8,817 bases of DNA, from positions 1 to 8,817 of the forward strand of contig JAMOPK010000314.1 in the NCBI GenBank assembly GCA_027064565.1, in the 5' to 3' direction. Position numbers and translations under genes: made by a program. The notes beneath the pieces are model-generated. The model saw nothing but the letters and a program-made list of their open reading frames with translations, searched no databases and was not told where the DNA came from. Positions 6,399-8,817 of this stretch are shown piece by piece. This DNA is from Caldifarciminota bacterium. GTDB lineage: Bacteria > Hydrothermota > Hydrothermia > B15-G9. Position 1 is the first letter of the stretch. Each line of letters opens with the position of its first letter.

Positions 6399-6626
6399 TT
6401 TCGCTGAGAATTCAAACTGACAATTTTCCGAATTTTAAACAGGCAACTTCACAGTTGTTTTCCCTCTTGGGGTTTCTTGCTATTGATAGAAAAAGATCAA
6501 GCTATAGTAAGTTTGGCGAGACGCCCGACAATGAAGGACGTCCCGCCTGATATGAACCGATTTTCGATGAGATTTATATGTCGGTTGCAGTTGTTTCCTA
6601 AAAAGTTGAAGGAGCTGATCCGTTTC

Positions 6627-8558
6627 TTATCTCACCAGCAACAGAGTTTTGTGAATGGAATATTTGGGAATTACGAGGAAGTAATAGCCCGATGATAACG
6701 TTTGTGGGGGAGTCCAGAGATAAGTGCCAGTAACCTTGTTTTGCGAATGGATAATTTTCCCGGCAACGTCGTAAATCTTTATGCTAAACTCCTCATTGTT
6801 GTTGACACGAATAAGGGTCGATGATCTAAACGGGTTAGGCGTGATAGTTACTTCGATGTCGGGTGTCTCGATCCACGGGGGCGATTCGTGCACCGAAAAG
6901 TAATAATCACTTTGTGCGCCATAAAGGTAGTAGTAGTCGCTAAAAACTGTGTCTATCTCCGATGTAGCGGGGTTTATTATCCAAACTGTCCTGTGAACTA
7001 TATCCCTGATGGCGGTATCTGGAGGAAGGGATGGAATGTTGTAATAGACCGGGAAAGGATCACTTTCCTCAAAAGGTGATAGCGTTACGGAGTCATGAAT
7101 TGGTGTAACCCATCCCATTTCCGAGTGAATTTGGTAGTGCAGGGTGTAACGACCGGGACTCAAATTAGTGAGGATAAAATAGGTTGAATCTGCGCTTCCG
7201 CTTGTGTCATAGATACAGGACATGTCAATAACATCCGATGCCCGCATCGTAGCTAAAAGGTTTATTGTGGTATCAGCATCCATAGTATCCTCCGGGGTTA
7301 TCCCAAATGCGAACACTTCGTAAGAGCTATCAGGCAACCTTCGAGTGTTGCTGATCATCACGTATTCGGAATCGCTATAAGACGAAAATACGGCCCAATG
7401 GGTTGTGACGTTTGAAAAATCTATAAATCCGTCATAGGTTGTTATGATCACGATTCGCGGTTGATAAAAACACATGGGGTGATTAAGGGTATCGACTACA
7501 ATAGCGCGTCCTCTCAGTTGAGTAACAAAACCATTTGAAATGACGCTGTCCATCATTCCGGTCATGGAGACATATAAACTGTCAGAGAACATGAGAACAC
7601 TGCCACCAGCTTTGGAATAGGAACCTCCAGAAATCGTCCCACCGGTGTTTTCAAGGGCATCTTTGCCGAGAATGGTGATGTTCCCTCCAGCCCCATTGCC
7701 TCCGCGGATAGCCGAGCCCTGATAATCTTTGAATCTTTCAGCATCTATGAAAACCTTCCCGCCATTCCATGCACCATTGCCTCCTTGAATTCTTCCCCGA
7801 TTATTGACCCTCATAGCCTTGATGTTGACATCTCCTCCATCAACTCCGTCTCCTCCCTTTACGAAACCGCCACTGTTGTTATTGAAATTGCCTGCTTTAA
7901 TGTTTACGCTGGCTCCATGTTGACCTCCGTCTATATGTGAGTTGTTATTAAAGTTGCCCTGACAGTCGATATTTATGTCATAACTTTTGAAAAATTCATC
8001 GGGACTTTCTGGAGACTGGATATGGCCGTTATTGTCCATACTTCTGGCTTCAAATTTACAATTGGTATTGTTGAAGTTTAAATCCCCGTTGTTCTGAGCA
8101 TACCCTTCTATATTCGCCTGAGCCCCATAGCCGTTCAGGTTGAGGGAACCGCTACTCTGATTTGTGAAGTCTCCGCGCCCTCTGAGCTGTCCCTTATCCC
8201 CCACATTTATCTCTCCGTTGTTCTGTCCCGTTTCAAATTCCAGACCACCTCCATCTCCGATGTTCAATTCCCCTGAGTTGTTCATCTCCCCTTGACAGTC
8301 AAGGTTTGAGTTTCCTTCGATATTCAGGTTGCCGTGGTTGTTAATGTTGCCGCATATCCCACTGCAATCCACATTACATTCCGGACTTCCCTGAGGAATG
8401 TTTATGTTATCGGAAGGCATCGGAATTCCCGGGGGATCCCAGTTGTTGGGATTGCTCCAGCTGTTATCCTCTCTTCCTGTCCATGTTTTGTTGGTTTGTG
8501 GAGTGATGAGGATAGCAGCGAGGAAGAAGGGAACAGATGAGATGATTAAATGTTGCAT
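6627..8558 (-). CDS. Secreted Asn/Gly-rich beta-solenoid protein with type IX-like C-terminal sorting domain
   Basis: A 643-residue predicted surface or secreted protein. Residues 1-22 form a signal peptide. Residues 25-55 form the TWTG...W.nP.NW..P..P...DNINIP module seen at the start of many bacterial surface proteins. A Cys cluster (C61, C65, C69) precedes about eleven degenerate coils (about 70-328) built on N-N-x-G...-N-I, about 20 residues each at first and about 25 later, where GGxGxxGG turns appear; this fits a right-handed beta-helix. Residues about 330-567 are beta-rich and unrecognised. The last 75 residues (ITPNPFRSS, then FSIKIYDVAGKII, LSSGYYFLVI, KTLLLVR) match type IX secretion type A sorting domains. 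The start at 8558 is chosen over 8630 because GGGGAGGTG (8571-8563) sits 4 nt before it and the signal peptide begins there. Adhesin, matrix or polysaccharide-binding roles are inferences; no catalytic motif is visible. Confidence 0.85.
   Translation of the reverse strand: MQHLIISSVPFFLAAILITPQTNKTWTGREDNSWSNPNNWDPPGIPMPSDNINIPQGSPECNVDCSGICGNINNHGNLNIEGNSNLDCQGEMNNSGELNIGDGGGLEFETGQNNGEINVGDKGQLRGRGDFTNQSSGSLNLNGYGAQANIEGYAQNNGDLNFNNTNCKFEARSMDNNGHIQSPESPDEFFKSYDINIDCQGNFNNNSHIDGGQHGASVNIKAGNFNNNSGGFVKGGDGVDGGDVNIKAMRVNNRGRIQGGNGAWNGGKVFIDAERFKDYQGSAIRGGNGAGGNITILGKDALENTGGTISGGSYSKAGGSVLMFSDSLYVSMTGMMDSVISNGFVTQLRGRAIVVDTLNHPMCFYQPRIVIITTYDGFIDFSNVTTHWAVFSSYSDSEYVMISNTRRLPDSSYEVFAFGITPEDTMDADTTINLLATMRASDVIDMSCIYDTSGSADSTYFILTNLSPGRYTLHYQIHSEMGWVTPIHDSVTLSPFEESDPFPVYYNIPSLPPDTAIRDIVHRTVWIINPATSEIDTVFSDYYYLYGAQSDYYFSVHESPPWIETPDIEVTITPNPFRSSTLIRVNNNEEFSIKIYDVAGKIIHSQNKVTGTYLWTPPQTLSSGYYFLVIPKYSIHKTLLLVR
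7575..8351 (-). repeat. Coding repeat region: beta-solenoid coils of the secreted protein
   Basis: This part of the gene encodes about eleven tandem degenerate units. Examples by protein residue: GEMNNSGELNIG (90-101), GQNNGEINVG (111-120), GNFNNNSHIDGG (201-212), GNFNNNSGGFVKGG (223-236) and GGNGAWNGGKVFIDA (259-273). The two GNFNNN units are 22 residues apart and their DNA is also similar. Units shift from about 20 to about 25 residues roughly halfway. The degeneracy argues for old duplication, not recent expansion. Confidence 0.7.
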
Positions 8559-8637
8559 AGTGCACCTCCCCTGTAGGTTGCGTCTAATCCCCATGCTTTT
8601 TACATAATACCTTTTCATACAGATAGGCACTATGCAA
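8553..8637 (-). promoter_or_regulatory. Potential mRNA structure hiding the start codon of the solenoid gene
   Basis: TTGCATAGTGC at 8553-8563 is perfectly repeated in inverted orientation at 8627-8637 (GCACTATGCAA). In the minus-strand mRNA this is an 11-bp stem whose 3' arm contains the AUG (8558-8556). Nested inside, CUGUA (8622-8618) pairs with UACAG (8575-8571). The Shine-Dalgarno GGGAGGU (8570-8564) is left in the internal loop between the two stems. The pairing is seen directly; that it regulates translation is inference. Confidence 0.5.
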
Positions 8638-8817
8638 AAGCAGTTCTTTTACCAAATTATAAGCCTCATATGAAAAATAACAAGTTTCTGAGCGAGGGTG
8701 TTCGAAAATTGAATTTTTTAATAAAAATTGGCTAAAATACTGCCTCCAGTCGCCCATTGATTCCGTCTCCAGATTCCCTCGAAAAAACATCTCTAAACTT
8801 GCTATGAAATAGTTTTT
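8584..8817 (-). CDS. Possible 3' end of an upstream gene (open to the right edge), hypothetical
   Basis: On the minus strand a frame stays open from the window edge to a TAG at 8584-8586, about 77 codons. Its product is rich in aromatic and helix-forming residues and ends ...LVKELLLHSAYLYEKVLCKKHGD, which reads like a protein C-terminus. The stop lies 25 nt before the solenoid gene's ATG, with a strong Shine-Dalgarno in between, which is typical operon spacing. Against it: the stretch is AT-rich, third positions are mostly A or T, and a TATAAT box lies inside. The internal ATG at 8790 has no good ribosome site, so if real this is a truncated longer gene. No family is recognised. Confidence 0.35.
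   Translation of the reverse strand, partial: KNYFIASLEMFFRGNLETESMGDWRQYFSQFLLKNSIFEHPRSETCYFSYEAYNLVKELLLHSAYLYEKVLCKKHGD
8656..8683 (-). promoter_or_regulatory. Possible promoter upstream of the solenoid gene
   Basis: On the minus strand, TTGTTA (8683-8678, 4/6) and a perfect TATAAT (8661-8656) are 16 nt apart. Transcription would start near 8649, giving a leader of about 90 nt that contains both arms of the start-codon inverted repeat. The surroundings are AT-rich, and the site lies inside the open frame that reaches the window edge, so it may be fortuitous. Confidence 0.35.

Larger units (their letters stand above)
6335..6626. other. Gene-free spacer with two inverted repeats between the solenoid gene and the Fur-family gene
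   Basis: This 292-bp stretch contains the Fur-family promoter and no ORF I would support; open frames here run into neighbouring genes on the opposite strand. Two inverted repeats lie in the middle. AACCGA (6555-6560) pairs with TCGGTT (6581-6586) across 20 nt. GGCGAGACG (6515-6523) pairs with CGTCCCGCC (6539-6547) across 15 nt, with one G-U/mismatch position. They would form consecutive stems downstream of the solenoid gene's stop. Neither is followed by a U-tract, so they are not classical intrinsic terminators. They could be 3'-end stabilising stems, a weak terminator, or part of a small RNA. Confidence 0.4.

Noticed and set aside
6251..6550. Plus-strand open frame across the Fur-family gene's start and the spacer
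   Set aside because: It is antisense to a clear gene, has no ribosome site and no recognisable protein features.
6530..6560. Short strings here (ATGAAGGACGT and TGATATGAACCG) resemble pieces of the 5' region of 23S rRNA, in the same order
   Set aside because: Matches of 11-12 nt are expected by chance over a window this size, the spacing differs from rRNA as I recall it, and the flanks do not match; I do not call an rRNA fragment.
6477..6695. Plus-strand open frame overlapping the end of the solenoid gene
   Set aside because: It is antisense to the conserved sorting-domain end, with no ribosome site or family resemblance.
8559..8630. In-frame N-terminal extension of the solenoid protein starting at 8630
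   Set aside because: It would put 24 mostly basic residues ahead of a clear signal peptide, has no good ribosome site, and the ATG at 8558 has a strong Shine-Dalgarno.
8712..8729. AT-only inverted repeat (AATTTTT-TAAT-AAAAATT)
   Set aside because: It lies in a generally AT-rich stretch; such palindromes are common by chance, and it has no GC stem to act as a terminator.

Overview
The window looks like a chromosomal segment of a diderm (outer-membrane) bacterium, probably a poorly cultured lineage in or near the FCB group (Zixibacteria/WOR-3/Cloacimonadota-like). This placement rests on one protein (6627-8558, minus) that ends in what looks like a type IX secretion (Por) C-terminal sorting domain, plus a GT51 transglycosylase; no taxonomic marker is present. 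There are no tRNAs, rRNAs, CRISPR arrays, transposases or recognisable phage structural genes.

Left region (1-782): the 5' part of a minus-strand mannose-1-phosphate guanylyltransferase gene runs off the left edge. It is divergent from the central operon across a 203-bp spacer with a plausible promoter in each direction and a perfect palindrome over the predicted manC transcription start.

Central operon (783-5880, plus), five tightly spaced genes: a three-helix membrane protein with a carboxypeptidase-regulatory-like domain; a zinc amidase (amidase_3) without a signal peptide; RecJ exonuclease; guanine deaminase; and a membrane-anchored monofunctional peptidoglycan transglycosylase. Gaps are 19 nt, 14 nt, 2 nt, then a 4-nt ATGA overlap. 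The operon mixes peptidoglycan synthesis/cleavage with DNA repair and purine catabolism. The first two genes are arranged like a holin-endolysin pair.

Right region (5881-8817, minus): a Fur-family regulator lies tail-to-tail with the operon, one base apart. Upstream of it is a 292-bp gene-free spacer with two inverted repeats and a promoter almost abutting the start codon. Then comes a 643-residue secreted protein: signal peptide, W/N-rich N-terminal module, Asn/Gly-rich beta-solenoid of about eleven coils, unknown beta-rich middle, and the sorting domain. Its start codon lies in a perfect 11-bp inverted repeat that could fold in the mRNA and hide the AUG. The right edge holds an open frame that may be the 3' end of an upstream gene.

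Most genes are recognisable families. The most unusual signals are the start-codon-sequestering leader, the membrane protein/amidase pair, and the solenoid protein itself.
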